This document shows positions 47,381 to 58,678 of a stretch of DNA of 64,000 bases, in pieces; the stretch's first letter is position 1, and each line of letters opens with the position of its first letter. Below the pieces are notes generated by a model. The model was not told the DNA's origin and made no database searches. It saw nothing but the letters and a program-made list of their open reading frames with translations. This DNA comes from an uncultured Pelagibacteraceae bacterium (GTDB lineage Bacteria > Pseudomonadota > Alphaproteobacteria > Pelagibacterales > Pelagibacteraceae), in assembly GCA_902592935.1 (NCBI GenBank), contig CACJGD010000002.1, positions 29,889 through 93,888 on the forward strand, in the 5' to 3' direction. The translations under genes and the position numbers were made by a program.

Positions 47381-48777
47381 TGATTTCAGCAAATCTATCT
47401 GCAATTTTTTATTTAGTTTCAGGAGTACTGTTCATACTTGCCCTAAGAGGTTTGTCTTCACCTGAAACATCAAGACAGGGTAATTTCTTTGGAATTTTAG
47501 GAATGATTATTGCCATAACAGTTACATTTTTATCCACAGATAATTTTTCTACTGGATTTATCTTTGTACTAATTTTTATTTTAGTAGGAGGATCGATTGG
47601 TGCTTTTATAGCGTATAGGATACCAATGACTGCTATGCCAGAGTTAGTCGCTGGTTTTCATAGTTTAGTTGGTCTATCAGCTGTTTTTGTTGCAATTTCT
47701 GCTTTTTTAAATCCTGAAGCATTTAATCTGGGAGTACCTGGAAATATAAAACTTGGTAGCTTAATTGAAATGTCTATTGGAGCTGCAGTTGGAGCTGTTA
47801 CATTCTCAGGTTCTGTAATTGCTTTTTTGAAATTGCAAGGAATTATGTCAGGTTCCCCAATTACATTTAAGGGTCAACATCCACTTAATGCTATAATTTT
47901 AGTTTCTATAGTTGTTTTGATTTATTTATTATGCTCATCACAATCATCTAATTTATTTTGGATACTCTTGGCTGTTTCTTTCTTAATCGGCTTTCTTTTA
48001 ATTATCCCAATTGGCGGAGCAGACATGCCCGTTGTTATATCTATGCTTAACTCTTATTCAGGTTGGGCTGCAGCAGGAATTGGATTTACTTTAGAAAATA
48101 CAGCTTTAATAATTACTGGAGCACTTGTTGGATCTTCTGGAGCAATCTTATCTTATATCATGTGCAAAGGAATGAATCGTTCATTCTTTAATGTCATTCT
48201 AGGAGGATTTGGAGCAACGGAAGACACCGCAAGTAATTCAAGCAAAGAACAAAGACCAGTAAAAAGTGGAAATGCTGATGATGCTGCATTTTTAATGAAA
48301 AATGCTTCATCAGTTATCATAGTTCCAGGTTATGGTATGGCTGTTGCTCAAGCTCAACATGCTCTAAGAGAAATGGTAGATACGCTTAAAAAAAATGATA
48401 TTAAAGTATCTTATGCTATTCATCCAGTTGCGGGAAGAATGCCAGGTCATATGAATGTTTTATTGGCGGAAGCAAATGTTCCATATGATGAAGTTTTTGA
48501 ATTAGAAGAAATAAACAATGATTTTGCTAATGCAGATGTTGCTTTTGTTATTGGTGCTAATGATGTCACAAATCCAGTAGCAAAGACGGATCCACAAAGT
48601 CCAATTTATGGTATGCCTGTTCTTGATGTTGAAAAATGTAAATCAGTTTTATTTGTAAAAAGAAGTTTATCTCCAGGGTATGCAGGCATTGATAATGACT
48701 TATTTTATAAAGAAAATACCTTAATGTTGTTTGCAGACGCAAAAAAAATGACAGAAGATATAACAAAAAATTTATAG
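47380..48777 (+). CDS. pntB: NAD(P) transhydrogenase subunit beta
   Basis: VSMLNSYSGWAAAGIGFTL, IVPGYGMAVAQAQHALREM, HPVAGRMPGHMNVLLAEANVPYD. Confidence 0.97.
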   Translation: MISANLSAIFYLVSGVLFILALRGLSSPETSRQGNFFGILGMIIAITVTFLSTDNFSTGFIFVLIFILVGGSIGAFIAYRIPMTAMPELVAGFHSLVGLSAVFVAISAFLNPEAFNLGVPGNIKLGSLIEMSIGAAVGAVTFSGSVIAFLKLQGIMSGSPITFKGQHPLNAIILVSIVVLIYLLCSSQSSNLFWILLAVSFLIGFLLIIPIGGADMPVVISMLNSYSGWAAAGIGFTLENTALIITGALVGSSGAILSYIMCKGMNRSFFNVILGGFGATEDTASNSSKEQRPVKSGNADDAAFLMKNASSVIIVPGYGMAVAQAQHALREMVDTLKKNDIKVSYAIHPVAGRMPGHMNVLLAEANVPYDEVFELEEINNDFANADVAFVIGANDVTNPVAKTDPQSPIYGMPVLDVEKCKSVLFVKRSLSPGYAGIDNDLFYKENTLMLFADAKKMTEDITKNL

Positions 48778-48785
48778 GTAATCAT

Positions 48786-49484
48786 TTGAAAACAAAAATA
48801 TTTTGCGACATTGCAGAACTTAATTTAATTAAAAAATATAATAAAAAAAGAATTGTAAAAGGTTTTACCACCAATCCAAGCTTGATGAGAAAAGCAGGCG
48901 CTAAAGACTATCAAGTATATTCGAAAAAAATTCTAGAAAATTGTTCAAATAAACCTGTTTCACTTGAAGTATTTGCAGACAACAACAAAGATATGATTAA
49001 GCAAGGAATAAAAATTAATAATTGGGGAAAAAATGTTTATGTAAAAGTACCAGTTGTAAATTCAAAAAATAAGTTTACTGGGAAAGTTATTGAGGAATTA
49101 AATAAACAGGGTATTAAATTAAATATAACTGCAGTTTATAGTGCTACTCAAACAAAAAAAATTTTAAAAGTAATTAATAAAAAAACTAAAATTATAATTT
49201 CAATTTTTGCAGGTAGGGCTGGTGACGCAGGAAAAGACCCAATACCAGAAATTATAAAAAGCATTAAATTATCTAAAAAATATAAAAATGTTGAAATTTT
49301 ATGGGCAAGCGTAAGAGAGCCATATAATTATCTACAAGCAAAACAATTAGGTTGTAATATAATCACGATACCCCCAGCAATTATTGAGAAAATAGAAAGA
49401 TTTGGAAAATCTTTTGAACAATTAACAGTAGAAACAGTAAAGGCATTTGTCAAAGATAGTGTAAAATCAAAATTTAAACTTTAA
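48786..49484 (+). CDS. Transaldolase family (Fsa/TalC-like)
   Basis: IFCDIAELNLIKKYNKKRIVKGFTTNPSLMRKAG, YVKVPVVN, INITAVYSATQTKK-like, SIFAGRAGDAGKDP; TTG start. Confidence 0.9.
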   Translation: MKTKIFCDIAELNLIKKYNKKRIVKGFTTNPSLMRKAGAKDYQVYSKKILENCSNKPVSLEVFADNNKDMIKQGIKINNWGKNVYVKVPVVNSKNKFTGKVIEELNKQGIKLNITAVYSATQTKKILKVINKKTKIIISIFAGRAGDAGKDPIPEIIKSIKLSKKYKNVEILWASVREPYNYLQAKQLGCNIITIPPAIIEKIERFGKSFEQLTVETVKAFVKDSVKSKFKL

Positions 49485-49615
49485 AAATTGTTTATTTACA
49501 ATGCCAAAAAAAAATAATTTTTTTTTTAGATTCTCTAGATTCTTAAAAAATATCAAACAAGATGGTATTATTTGGACTACAACGAGAATTATTTTGAAAA
49601 TATTTAAATTCAAAT

Positions 49616-49692
<77 letters not shown>

Positions 49693-49699
49693 GTATTTT

Positions 49700-49906
49700 C
49701 TAAATTCTATTTTTAAGTTTGTTTAATTTCTTAACTCTTTTAATGTTTTCTTGAAGAATTCTTTTTTTCTTTTCAGAAGGTTTTTCGTATGTATTTTTAA
49801 GCTTTATAACTTTAAAGAAACCATCTCTTTGTAGTTTTCTTTTTAAAACCCTCAAAGCTTGTTCAACATTATTATCTTTTACTTCTATTTTAATAACTAC
49901 CTCCAA
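49700..49906 (-). CDS. rpsU: 30S ribosomal protein S21
   Basis: VVIKIEVKDNNVEQALRVLKRKLQRDGFFKVIKLKNTYEKPSEKKKR. Confidence 0.95.
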   Translation of the reverse strand: MEVVIKIEVKDNNVEQALRVLKRKLQRDGFFKVIKLKNTYEKPSEKKKRILQENIKRVKKLNKLKNRI

Positions 49907-49958
49907 AAAAAGTGGTTAAATATCACTTTTATAAATTTATGTCTATTTAATTTATTCA

Positions 49959-50540
49959 TCATATCGTTGCTTGATTAGCTTTATTTTGTTTTTCTTTTTC
50001 TTTTTTTTCCCTTTTTATTCTTCTTTCAGCTTTTTCAATTGCTTCAACTAGATCTTTTTGTGTAAATAAATTAAGCGCTACAGGATCTTTTGGATTAAGA
50101 TTGTTGTAGTTCCAGTAACTTTTATTTCTGATCGATGTAACAGAATTTTTAGTAATTCCAACTAATTTTGCTATTTGAGAATCTTTTAAAATATTATGCT
50201 GTCTAATTAGCCATAAAGCAGAATCTGGTTTATCTTGCCTTTTTGACAGAGGAATATATTTTTTTATTTTTTTTTCGTTGTTTGAAATTTCAATATCATT
50301 ACTTTTTATTTGTAAGGGTCTATTTTCATCTTTAGAAGATAAATTAATCTCTTCTCTTGAAAGTTGACCCGATATAATTGGATTATAAGCTTTAATACCT
50401 TTTGCAACTTCACCATCTGCAATTCCTTGAATTTCGACTTCATGTAATTTACAAAAATCTGCAATTTGCTTAAATGTTAGAGTTGTATTTTCAACTAACC
50501 AAACGGCAGTAGCCATTGGCATCAAGGGTGCATTCGACAT
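49959..50540 (-). CDS. DUF1013 family protein (TrcR-like cell-cycle regulator)
   Basis: LMPMATAVWLVENTTLTFKQIADFCKLHEVEIQGIADGEVAKGIKAYNPI...SALWLIRQHNILKDSQIAKLVGITKNSV. Confidence 0.9.
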   Translation of the reverse strand: MSNAPLMPMATAVWLVENTTLTFKQIADFCKLHEVEIQGIADGEVAKGIKAYNPIISGQLSREEINLSSKDENRPLQIKSNDIEISNNEKKIKKYIPLSKRQDKPDSALWLIRQHNILKDSQIAKLVGITKNSVTSIRNKSYWNYNNLNPKDPVALNLFTQKDLVEAIEKAERRIKREKKEKEKQNKANQATI

Positions 50541-50771
50541 TTAATTTTTCTTTTCTGATTTAAAATTTTGAAATTTTTTATTAAATTTACTTATTCTACC
50601 CTTATCCATTAACTTCTGTTTTCCACCTGTCCAAGCCGCATGAGATTTTGGATCAATCTCTAATTTTAGTATATCACCTTCAGATCCCCAAGTAGATTTA
50701 GTTTCAAATTGAGTCCCATCGGTCATTTCAACTTTTATCATGTGATAGTTAGGGTGAATATCTTTTTTCAT
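50541..50771 (-). CDS. rpmE: 50S ribosomal protein L31
   Basis: [67 protein letters not shown]. Confidence 0.94.
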   Translation of the reverse strand: MKKDIHPNYHMIKVEMTDGTQFETKSTWGSEGDILKLEIDPKSHAAWTGGKQKLMDKGRISKFNKKFQNFKSEKKN

Positions 50772-50806
50772 ATCGAGACTTATAGCAAAAGAAACTTAGA
50801 ACACAA

Positions 50807-51547
50807 TTAAAAGTTCTTTAAATTTTCAAGCATTTTATCGTTAATTGCCCCACTTGATGCTCGAATATCTATATTATTATGATCGAATTTATTTAAATCA
50901 TTAACTATCCCACCTGCCTCCTCTACCAATAAGGCTCCTGCTGCCACGTCCCAAATATTAATTTTATTATGAAAAAAACCATCTAATCTACCTGAAGCCA
51001 CATAAGCCATGTCTAAAGCTGCACATCCGCTGTATCTCATATTTAAACTGCTGAATTTGACTCCTTCATGATTACTTGAAAATAAACATTCATCTATTAA
51101 ATTTTTGTTTGATACTCGTAATCTTTGATTATTTAGATATGCTCCTTTGTTTTTTTCTGCATAAAACATTTCATCTTTAATAGGATCATAAATTAAACCA
51201 CTAATTATCTCTTTTTTAGACTCTAGAGCAATACAAATTGCAAAATGAGGAATGCCGTGAAGAAAATTTGTTGTACCATCTATTGGATCGATAATCCAAA
51301 TATTATCTTTATCTTTGTTTTCAATTGAACCAACTTCTTCTGATAAAATAGAATAATTTTTTTTTGTTTTAGAAAGTTCTTCAATTAGAATTTTTTCTAC
51401 ATGTTTGTCAGTTTTTGTAACAAAATCCCGGGGTCCTTTTTTAGATACTTGTAATTTCTCAACCTCTCCAAAATCTCTTATCGCAGACTTTGAGGCTTTT
51501 TCGGCTGCTTTGATCATAATATTTAAATTTGAAGATATAGAGATCAT
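50807..51547 (-). CDS. suhB: Inositol monophosphatase family (SuhB)
   Basis: YSILSEEVGSIENKDKDNIWIIDPIDGTTNFLHGIPHFAI, NIWDVAAGALLVEEAGG. Confidence 0.94.
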   Translation of the reverse strand: MISISSNLNIMIKAAEKASKSAIRDFGEVEKLQVSKKGPRDFVTKTDKHVEKILIEELSKTKKNYSILSEEVGSIENKDKDNIWIIDPIDGTTNFLHGIPHFAICIALESKKEIISGLIYDPIKDEMFYAEKNKGAYLNNQRLRVSNKNLIDECLFSSNHEGVKFSSLNMRYSGCAALDMAYVASGRLDGFFHNKINIWDVAAGALLVEEAGGIVNDLNKFDHNNIDIRASSGAINDKMLENLKNF

Positions 51548-51548
51548 T

Positions 51549-52109
51549 TTAGATTTTTTTAATGTATTCTAAATTTCTTGTATCAATTATGATTTCATCA
51601 CCTGCTTCAATAAACGGAGGAACCTGAATATTTAAACCATTATTAAGAGTTGCAGGTTTATAAGATGATGACACAGTTTGTCCTTTGAGAGCTGCATCAG
51701 TGGTTTCAATTTTACACTGTACTTGGTTAGGTAATTCAATTGATAGTGGGTTTTCATTATAAAAACTAACAGAAACTTGAAGGTTTTCTGTTAAAAGTTT
51801 ACCCTTATCACCTACAGTTTCTTTTTTTATTTCAATTTGTTCAAATGTTTTTGGATCCATAAAAAAATAATTAGCTTCATCACTATAAAGATAATTAAAA
51901 GTCGTTTCCTCCAATGATGCTTTTTCTACTGTTTCACTTGATCTAAATCTTTCATTTAACTTTGTATTTTTGTTTAAGCTTTTCATTTCAACTTGAGCAA
52001 AAGCACCACCTTTTCCTGGTTTTACATGTTGGGTTTTTAAAACTTGCCATAAATCATTTTTATATTCTAGGAGCATTCCAACTCTAATTTCTCCAGCATT
52101 AATTTTCAT
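51549..52109 (-). CDS. efp: Elongation factor P
   Basis: AGEIRVGMLLEYKNDLWQVLKTQHVKPGKGGAFAQVEMKSL..RFRSSETVEKA. Confidence 0.96.
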   Translation of the reverse strand: MKINAGEIRVGMLLEYKNDLWQVLKTQHVKPGKGGAFAQVEMKSLNKNTKLNERFRSSETVEKASLEETTFNYLYSDEANYFFMDPKTFEQIEIKKETVGDKGKLLTENLQVSVSFYNENPLSIELPNQVQCKIETTDAALKGQTVSSSYKPATLNNGLNIQVPPFIEAGDEIIIDTRNLEYIKKI

Positions 52110-52720
52110 TTTAATCTTTCTATAGCTTGTAACGGTTTATATTTTTTATTTTTCCAAATGTAGCTTGAAATAGCTAAAAAATTAGCATTATTCAATAATA
52201 GATTTTTATAATTAACAGCATTAATTCCACCAATAGCTACTATTGGAGTTTTTGTAAATTTTTTAACTTTATTTAAAATCTTTACAGAGGCTACATACTT
52301 AGTTTTTTTAGTTTTAGATAGATTAAAAGCACCAAAGGCAATGTAATCAGCTTTAGCTTTAATTGCTTTTTTTGCTAAATACATAGAATTATGACAAGTA
52401 ATTCCTATAATTTTTTTACCAAGTATTTTTTTTGCTATCTTAATATTCATATCTTTTTGACCTAGATGGCAACCATCTGCATCTAATTTAAAAGCAAGGA
52501 AAGGGTCATCATTAATTATAAATTTTACTTTATTTTTTTTACAAATATTTTTAATTTTTTTTCCAATTATTATTTTCTTATTCTTAGAATATCTTTTAAG
52601 TCTGAGCTGAAAAAAACTTACTTTTCCAGTTTTTAAAACTAACTTTAGATTGTTATAAAAAGAATTAGTTATTTTGTTAGGAGAAATAAGATAAATAAAT
52701 TTTTTTTTATTTATTTTCAA
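52106..52720 (-). CDS. thiE: Thiamine-phosphate synthase family (ThiE)
   Basis: FFQLRLKRYSKNKK, FIINDDPFLAFKLDADGCHLGQKD, IIGITCHNS, ADYIAFGAF, PIVAIGGIN. Confidence 0.88.
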   Translation of the reverse strand: MKINKKKFIYLISPNKITNSFYNNLKLVLKTGKVSFFQLRLKRYSKNKKIIIGKKIKNICKKNKVKFIINDDPFLAFKLDADGCHLGQKDMNIKIAKKILGKKIIGITCHNSMYLAKKAIKAKADYIAFGAFNLSKTKKTKYVASVKILNKVKKFTKTPIVAIGGINAVNYKNLLLNNANFLAISSYIWKNKKYKPLQAIERLK

Positions 52721-53717
52721 GTTCGCTCGACCATTTTCCTTGAGCAGCTAAAGTACACATTTTAGCTCTATGATTAAAAGTAGTTTGAGTTGCATCTACA
52801 TTTTTAATATCATTAGACCAAACTTTTAAAGCACTTTGTTGAAGAGCTCTTCCATATGAGTAGGTCATTATAAAATTTGTATTATTATTTTTATTAATTA
52901 AATTTAAATTTTCTGTAGCTTCAATTTCAGATTGCCCTCCAGATAAGAAAGCTATTCCAGGAACTTCATTGGGTACAGAACTTTTAAGGCATTCTAGAGT
53001 TTTGATGGAAACTTCTTCACTAGAAATTTTATTTTCTGATTGGCTACCAGACACAATCATATTTGGTTTTAATATTATTCCCGAAAGATCAACTTTGTGT
53101 AAAATTAGTTCCTCAAAACACTTTTTAATTACCTCTGATGTTTTACTTAAACAAACTTCAGCAGAATGGTTTCCATCCATCAATACCTCAGGTTCTACTA
53201 TTGGAACCATACCAATTTCTTGAACTAGTGCAGAGTACCTAGCAAGTGCATGAGCATTGCTACTAATTGCCAGCTTGCTTGGATATTTTTCAGTAATAGA
53301 ATAGACACCTCTCCATTTTGTAAATCTTGCTCCAAGATCATAATATTTTTTTAATCTATCTCTAAGACCATCTAATCCTTCTGTAATTTTTTCTTCAGGG
53401 GAATTTGCTAAATCTTTTGTACCAGTATCAACTTTAATTCCAGGAACTGCACCTGAATTAGATATTAAATCAGGTATTGATTTTCCTGTGCTAGAAATTT
53501 GATTTATTGTTTCGTCGTAAAGAATAACACCACCTATGCAATCCTTCATTCCAGCTGATGAAAAAAGAATTTCTCTGAATGAAAGCCTATTTTCTTGAGT
53601 TGATTTGACATTTACTGCTTCAAGTCTTTTTGTCATAGTTCCATTGCTCTCATCAGCCGCAAGTATACCCTTACCACTGGAAATTATTTTAAGTGCAATT
53701 TTATTTAATTCTGACAT
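52707..53717 (-). CDS. fba: Class I fructose-bisphosphate aldolase
   Basis: GKGILAADESNGTMTKRLEAV, FTKWRGVYSI, VPIVEPEVLMDGNHS, GIILKPNMI, PGIAFLSGGQSEIEATENL. Confidence 0.96.
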   Translation of the reverse strand: MSELNKIALKIISSGKGILAADESNGTMTKRLEAVNVKSTQENRLSFREILFSSAGMKDCIGGVILYDETINQISSTGKSIPDLISNSGAVPGIKVDTGTKDLANSPEEKITEGLDGLRDRLKKYYDLGARFTKWRGVYSITEKYPSKLAISSNAHALARYSALVQEIGMVPIVEPEVLMDGNHSAEVCLSKTSEVIKKCFEELILHKVDLSGIILKPNMIVSGSQSENKISSEEVSIKTLECLKSSVPNEVPGIAFLSGGQSEIEATENLNLINKNNNTNFIMTYSYGRALQQSALKVWSNDIKNVDATQTTFNHRAKMCTLAAQGKWSSELENK

Positions 53718-53718
53718 C

Positions 53719-54897
53719 TTAATTTAATGCGGTTATACCAGGAAGCTTTTTACCTTCAAGATATTCTAAAAACGCTCCACCTGCGGTTGAAACAAAATTA
53801 AACTTATTAACAGCGTTTAAATTATTTAATAAAGAAACTGTATCTCCACCACCAGCAACTGAAAAAATTTTGTTTGCTTTATTATTTTCAATTATTTTTT
53901 TTGCTATTTGAATACTTCCATAAGCAAAATTTGGATTTTCAAAATATCCTGCGGGCCCATTCCAAAGTATAGTTTTACTGTTAGCAATAATTTTTCTTAT
54001 TTTTTCAATAGTTTTTGGACCAATATCTAATATCATTTCATCAGATAATATTTCGCTCAATTCTTTTTTTTGAGGAGATCCATTTAAATCTTTAGATACA
54101 ATCACATCTTCTGGATAGATCATGTTACATTTTTCTTTTTTTGAAAGAGAGATGATTTCTTCAATTATTTTATCACAATTTTTTTCTTTAATAGATTTTC
54201 CAACACTGTTTCCAAAATATTTTATAAAATTATTAGCCATGCCTCCAACAATTATAATATTATCAAATTTAGGAATTAAATTTTTTATAACATTAATTTT
54301 ACTTGAAATTTTAGACCCCCCAACAATACAAGTAATTGGTCTTGTAATTTCAGAAGTTATTTTATTAAGCGCATTTACCTCTAAGTCTAGCTGTAATCCA
54401 GAAAACGAGGGCAAGAATTTTGGAATCTTATAAATTGAAGTATGAGCTCTATGTGAACAAGAAAAAGCTTCATTCACATATATATCTCCAAAATTTGATA
54501 GAAGTTTAGCAAATTTATTATCATTTTGTTCTTCTTCAGAATAAAATCTAATATTTTCTAAAATTAAAATTTCATCATTATAATTATTTAAGAAATTTTT
54601 ATTTTTTATTTCTTTAATATTTTCAGTAATAAGTTTTACTTTTTTTCCTAATTTATTTTGTAATTCTTTACAAATTGGTTCTAGTGAGAGTTCCTTAACA
54701 AATTTACCTTTTGGTCTCCCCACATGTGATAAAATTATAATTTTTGCATTTTCCTTAATCAAAAAATTTAAAGTAGGAAGAATTTTATCTATTCTTGTTG
54801 TGTCTGTTATTTTACCTTTTTCCAAAGGAACATTTAAGTCTAATCTTAACAATATTTTTTTATTGTTTAGATTTTTTTCGTTTATAATACTCCTCAT
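53719..54897 (-). CDS. pgk: Phosphoglycerate kinase
   Basis: LLRLDLNVPLEKGKITDTTRI, ILSHVGRPKG, VNEAFSCSHRAHTS, ILWNGPAGYFE, SVAGGGDTVSLL. Confidence 0.97.
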   Translation of the reverse strand: MRSIINEKNLNNKKILLRLDLNVPLEKGKITDTTRIDKILPTLNFLIKENAKIIILSHVGRPKGKFVKELSLEPICKELQNKLGKKVKLITENIKEIKNKNFLNNYNDEILILENIRFYSEEEQNDNKFAKLLSNFGDIYVNEAFSCSHRAHTSIYKIPKFLPSFSGLQLDLEVNALNKITSEITRPITCIVGGSKISSKINVIKNLIPKFDNIIIVGGMANNFIKYFGNSVGKSIKEKNCDKIIEEIISLSKKEKCNMIYPEDVIVSKDLNGSPQKKELSEILSDEMILDIGPKTIEKIRKIIANSKTILWNGPAGYFENPNFAYGSIQIAKKIIENNKANKIFSVAGGGDTVSLLNNLNAVNKFNFVSTAGGAFLEYLEGKKLPGITALN

Positions 54898-55904
54898 TAA
54901 GAGATTTTATGCAAAGTTTCAGCAATATCACACATTCTGTTAGAAAAGCCCCATTCATTATCATACCAGGCTGATATTTTACCCATATTATTTCCAACTA
55001 CATTTGTTAAAGAAGCATCTATTATTGCAGAAGCAGGATGATGATTAAAATCTATAGATACTAATTTTTCATGAGTAACTTCTAAGATATTTTTTAATTT
55101 ATCTTTTGACGCTTGATCAAAGGCATCATTAATTTTTTTTATATTAATATCTTTTTTTGTACAAAAAACTAATTCAATAAGAGAAACATTAGGGGTAGGT
55201 ACTCTCATCGCAACACCTTCTAGTTTCCCTTTGAGGTTTGGTATTATTTCTTCTATTGCTTTCGAAGCTCCTGTTGAGGTAGGAACTATTGATTGACTAG
55301 CCGATCTTGCTCTTCTCGGGTCTTTGTGAGAATTATCTAAAATTCTTTGATCGCTAGTAAATGCATGAATTGTAGTCATAAAACCTTTTTCAATTTCAAA
55401 ATTCTCATCAAGAACACTCATTACTGGTGCTAGACAATTGGTGGTGCATGACGCAGCAGATATTATTTTGTCCTCTTTGGTAATTATATTTTCATTAACA
55501 CCGAATACTATTGTTTTGTCTGCATTTTTACATGGAGCGGAAACAATCAATTTTTTTGCACCATTTTCTATATGAGCAAAAAGTTTTTCTTTCGAATTAA
55601 ATTTTCCTGTACATTCAAAAACATAATCAACATCATATTTTTTCCAATTAATATCTTCAATTTTTGTTTCTTGAGAAAAGGTAATTTTTTTTTTATTAAT
55701 TATTAAATGACTTTGATCAAAATCTAGATCAGCATTTAATTTTCCATGTATAGAGTCGTATTTGATTAATTTAGATGTTGCTTCTGAATTTGACCTATTG
55801 TTTATATGATTAACTTTTAAATTTGTATTTTTACTTTCGATAATTGACCTTAATACCATACGACCAATTCTTCCCATTCCATTAATTCCAATTTTGATTG
55901 TCAT
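54897..55904 (-). CDS. gap: Glyceraldehyde-3-phosphate dehydrogenase
   Basis: IKIGINGMGRIGRMVLRSI, ISAASCTTNCLAPVM, TIHAFTSDQRILDNSHKDPRRARSASQSIVPTSTGASKAI. Confidence 0.97.
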   Translation of the reverse strand: MTIKIGINGMGRIGRMVLRSIIESKNTNLKVNHINNRSNSEATSKLIKYDSIHGKLNADLDFDQSHLIINKKKITFSQETKIEDINWKKYDVDYVFECTGKFNSKEKLFAHIENGAKKLIVSAPCKNADKTIVFGVNENIITKEDKIISAASCTTNCLAPVMSVLDENFEIEKGFMTTIHAFTSDQRILDNSHKDPRRARSASQSIVPTSTGASKAIEEIIPNLKGKLEGVAMRVPTPNVSLIELVFCTKKDINIKKINDAFDQASKDKLKNILEVTHEKLVSIDFNHHPASAIIDASLTNVVGNNMGKISAWYDNEWGFSNRMCDIAETLHKIS

Positions 55905-55905
55905 T

Positions 55906-57864
55906 TTATTTTTTTAATAATTTTTTTGTAATATTTTTAATGTTTGTACTCTCTAGTCCAAAATATTTATAAATATCTTTGTAAGGTGCGCTTTTGCCGA
56001 ACTCATTTACTCCAAAAGCAATACCATTATTATCTACATATTTTTTCCAACAATCACTTGATCCAGCTTCAATCGATATTTTAAATTTTGTTTCTTCTAA
56101 AATTTTATTTTTATAAGATTTTGATTGTAAGTCAAAAAGCTCCATGCAAGGCATTGATATTACTTTAGAATATATTTTATCTTTGGCTAATTTATGGCCA
56201 ACCTCTATCGCCAGATTAACTTCGGATCCACTAGCTAATATTGTTAGATTAATTTTTTTATTTGTTCTTAAAACTTCGTAAGCTCCTAATGAGCATTTGT
56301 TTTTATCAGAGTATTTTGTTCTTACTGGATTTAAGTTTTGTCTTGTTAAAGATAGCACACTTGGTGTTTTTGAAGTTTTTAAGGCATGTTCCCAACATTC
56401 AATTGTCTCAATTCTATCAGCTGGCCTAAATACATTTAAGTTAGGTATTGCACGTAAACCTGAAAGCTGTTCAATAGGTTGATGCGTAGGGCCGTCTTCA
56501 CCGAGTCCAATAGAATCATGAGTCATTACATAAATGACTCTTTTTTTCATTAATGCCGATAATCTAATTGAAGGTTTGCAATAATCAGAAAATATTAAAA
56601 AAGTACCTCCATAAGGAATAAGATTACTGTGAAGTGCAATACCATTCATAACCCCACTCATTGCATGTTCTCTCACCCCGTAGTGAATGTAGTCACCAGT
56701 AAAATCTCCAGGTTTAATTATTTTATGGTTTTTAGTTTTTGTATTATTTGATCCTGCTAAATCAGCAGAGCCGCCAATTAAATTATTCTTTTGTTTTGTT
56801 AATGCATTCAATGTCATTTCTGAACATTTTCTAGTTGCTAAACTTTTAGGTTCCTTTATTGCATTTTCTCTTTCTCTCTTAAGCGCTGTAGTAAAATTAT
56901 TTCTTAAAATTTGATGAAATTTTATTTTTTTTCTTTTTAATTTTTTGTTCCATTTTTTTTCTAAAATTTCACCTCTTTGGCCAATTTTTCTCCAATCTTT
57001 TAAAATTTTATTTGGAATATAAAAAGGTTTATTTTTCCAATTTAAAGCTTTTCTTACTAGTTTGATTTCATCTGCTCCTAATGGACTTCCATGGGATGAT
57101 GCTTTTCCTGATTTATTTGGTGAACCATATCCAATTTTTGTTTTACAAGAAATTACTGTAGGTTTTTTAGCTTTCTGGACTTTTTTAAGTGCTTTAAAAA
57201 TTTCCTTTTCATTATGACCATTTATAGAAATATAATCCCATCCATATCCTTCAAATCTTTTTTTAAAATTATCTGAAACTGCAAGACTAGTTGGGCCATC
57301 AATTGAAATTGAATTGTTGTCAAATAGCATAACTAAATTTTTAAGTTTTAAATGTCCTGCTAAACTCATTGCTTCATGACTTATACCTTCCATTAAGCAG
57401 CCATCTCCAGCTAAAACATAAGTTTTATGATTAATTAAATCTTTTCCTAACTTATTTTTTAAAATTTCTTCAGCAATAGCAAAACCAACCGCATTAGATA
57501 TTCCTTGCCCAAGGGGACCTGTTGTTGTTTCAATACCTGTTTTTGGATGATATTCAGGATGTCCAGCACAAATTGAATTAAGCTGCCTAAACTTTTTGAT
57601 ACTATTAATTGATATGCTTTTATATCCAGTTAGGTATAGCAAAGAATATAGAAGCATAGAACCATGACCAGCAGACAAAATAAATCTATCTCTATTTAAC
57701 CAATCTGGATTCTTTGGATTAAATCTCAAAAAATTTTTAAATAACACTGTTGCAACATCTGCCATACCCATAGGCATTCCTGGGTGACCTGAATTTGCCT
57801 TTTGAACAGCATCAATTGATAAAAATCTGATGGAATTAGCTAAATCGTTGTGTTGTTTGCTCAA
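55906..57864 (-). CDS. tkt: Transketolase
   Basis: [75 protein letters not shown]. Confidence 0.97.
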   Translation of the reverse strand: MSKQHNDLANSIRFLSIDAVQKANSGHPGMPMGMADVATVLFKNFLRFNPKNPDWLNRDRFILSAGHGSMLLYSLLYLTGYKSISINSIKKFRQLNSICAGHPEYHPKTGIETTTGPLGQGISNAVGFAIAEEILKNKLGKDLINHKTYVLAGDGCLMEGISHEAMSLAGHLKLKNLVMLFDNNSISIDGPTSLAVSDNFKKRFEGYGWDYISINGHNEKEIFKALKKVQKAKKPTVISCKTKIGYGSPNKSGKASSHGSPLGADEIKLVRKALNWKNKPFYIPNKILKDWRKIGQRGEILEKKWNKKLKRKKIKFHQILRNNFTTALKRERENAIKEPKSLATRKCSEMTLNALTKQKNNLIGGSADLAGSNNTKTKNHKIIKPGDFTGDYIHYGVREHAMSGVMNGIALHSNLIPYGGTFLIFSDYCKPSIRLSALMKKRVIYVMTHDSIGLGEDGPTHQPIEQLSGLRAIPNLNVFRPADRIETIECWEHALKTSKTPSVLSLTRQNLNPVRTKYSDKNKCSLGAYEVLRTNKKINLTILASGSEVNLAIEVGHKLAKDKIYSKVISMPCMELFDLQSKSYKNKILEETKFKISIEAGSSDCWKKYVDNNGIAFGVNEFGKSAPYKDIYKYFGLESTNIKNITKKLLKK

Positions 57865-57917
57865 AATTATCCTGACTAGACTAAGAAGAATCTATTTAAT
57901 AATATAAACATATATAT

Positions 57918-58241
57918 ATGAATTCTATAGACGAAAAAGAAAAAAAATTAAACATTGCATTGGAAGAATTAAAAAATTTAGATCTAACAAATCCTGAATT
58001 ACAAAAAAATATTGAAAATTTAAGCACAAAACAAAATCAATTAGAAATTGAAAAAACACAAATTGAAGAAAAATATAAAACTTTGCTCGAGGAACATGAA
58101 AATCTTTCAAAAAAACTTGAGGATTTAAAAAGCAAAGAAAAGCTGGAAGAAAGAAAACAAATTGAATTTTCTGAGAAAATTGATGAACTTAACCAAGAAA
58201 CTGACACACTATTGGATGAGATAGATAAATGGCAAATGTAA
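57918..58241 (+). CDS. Coiled-coil protein (DUF4164-like) upstream of zapA
   Basis: Heptad-rich 107-aa protein overlapping the zapA start. Confidence 0.6.
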   Translation: MNSIDEKEKKLNIALEELKNLDLTNPELQKNIENLSTKQNQLEIEKTQIEEKYKTLLEEHENLSKKLEDLKSKEKLEERKQIEFSEKIDELNQETDTLLDEIDKWQM

Positions 58242-58675
58242 GTATAAAATTTAACAACAAAGAGTTTTTGCTCGCTTGTGAAGATGGACAAGAGGAGCAT
58301 TTAGAAGAACTGTTAATTCAGATTAATAAGAAGTTTAATAGTTTAAAAAATGATTTAGGTAATCTGGGTGAAAATAAACTTTTGTTAATTACAGCCATTA
58401 AAATAATGGATGAATATTATGAAACAAAGAAGAAAGTAGATCAAAAAAAGGACGAATTAAACGATCTATCAAAAAAATTTAAAGAACTAAAATCTTTAAT
58501 TTATAATTATAGGGACACAAAAGAATCTGAAGTTGAAAAACTAAATCTTGATCATGAAAATTTAAAACAAGAAATTGAGGATAACAAAAAAAAATACGAA
58601 AATTTAATTGATGAAGCCGCTGATCAAATATCAAATTTTGTAAAAAAATCAAAATTAGAAAACATATCAAAGTAG
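58229..58675 (+). CDS. zapA: Cell division protein ZapA
   Basis: MANVSIKFNNKEFLLACEDGQEEHLEELLIQINKKF..LLLITAIKIMDEYYE. Confidence 0.88.
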   Translation: MANVSIKFNNKEFLLACEDGQEEHLEELLIQINKKFNSLKNDLGNLGENKLLLITAIKIMDEYYETKKKVDQKKDELNDLSKKFKELKSLIYNYRDTKESEVEKLNLDHENLKQEIEDNKKKYENLIDEAADQISNFVKKSKLENISK

Positions 58676-58678
58676 TCT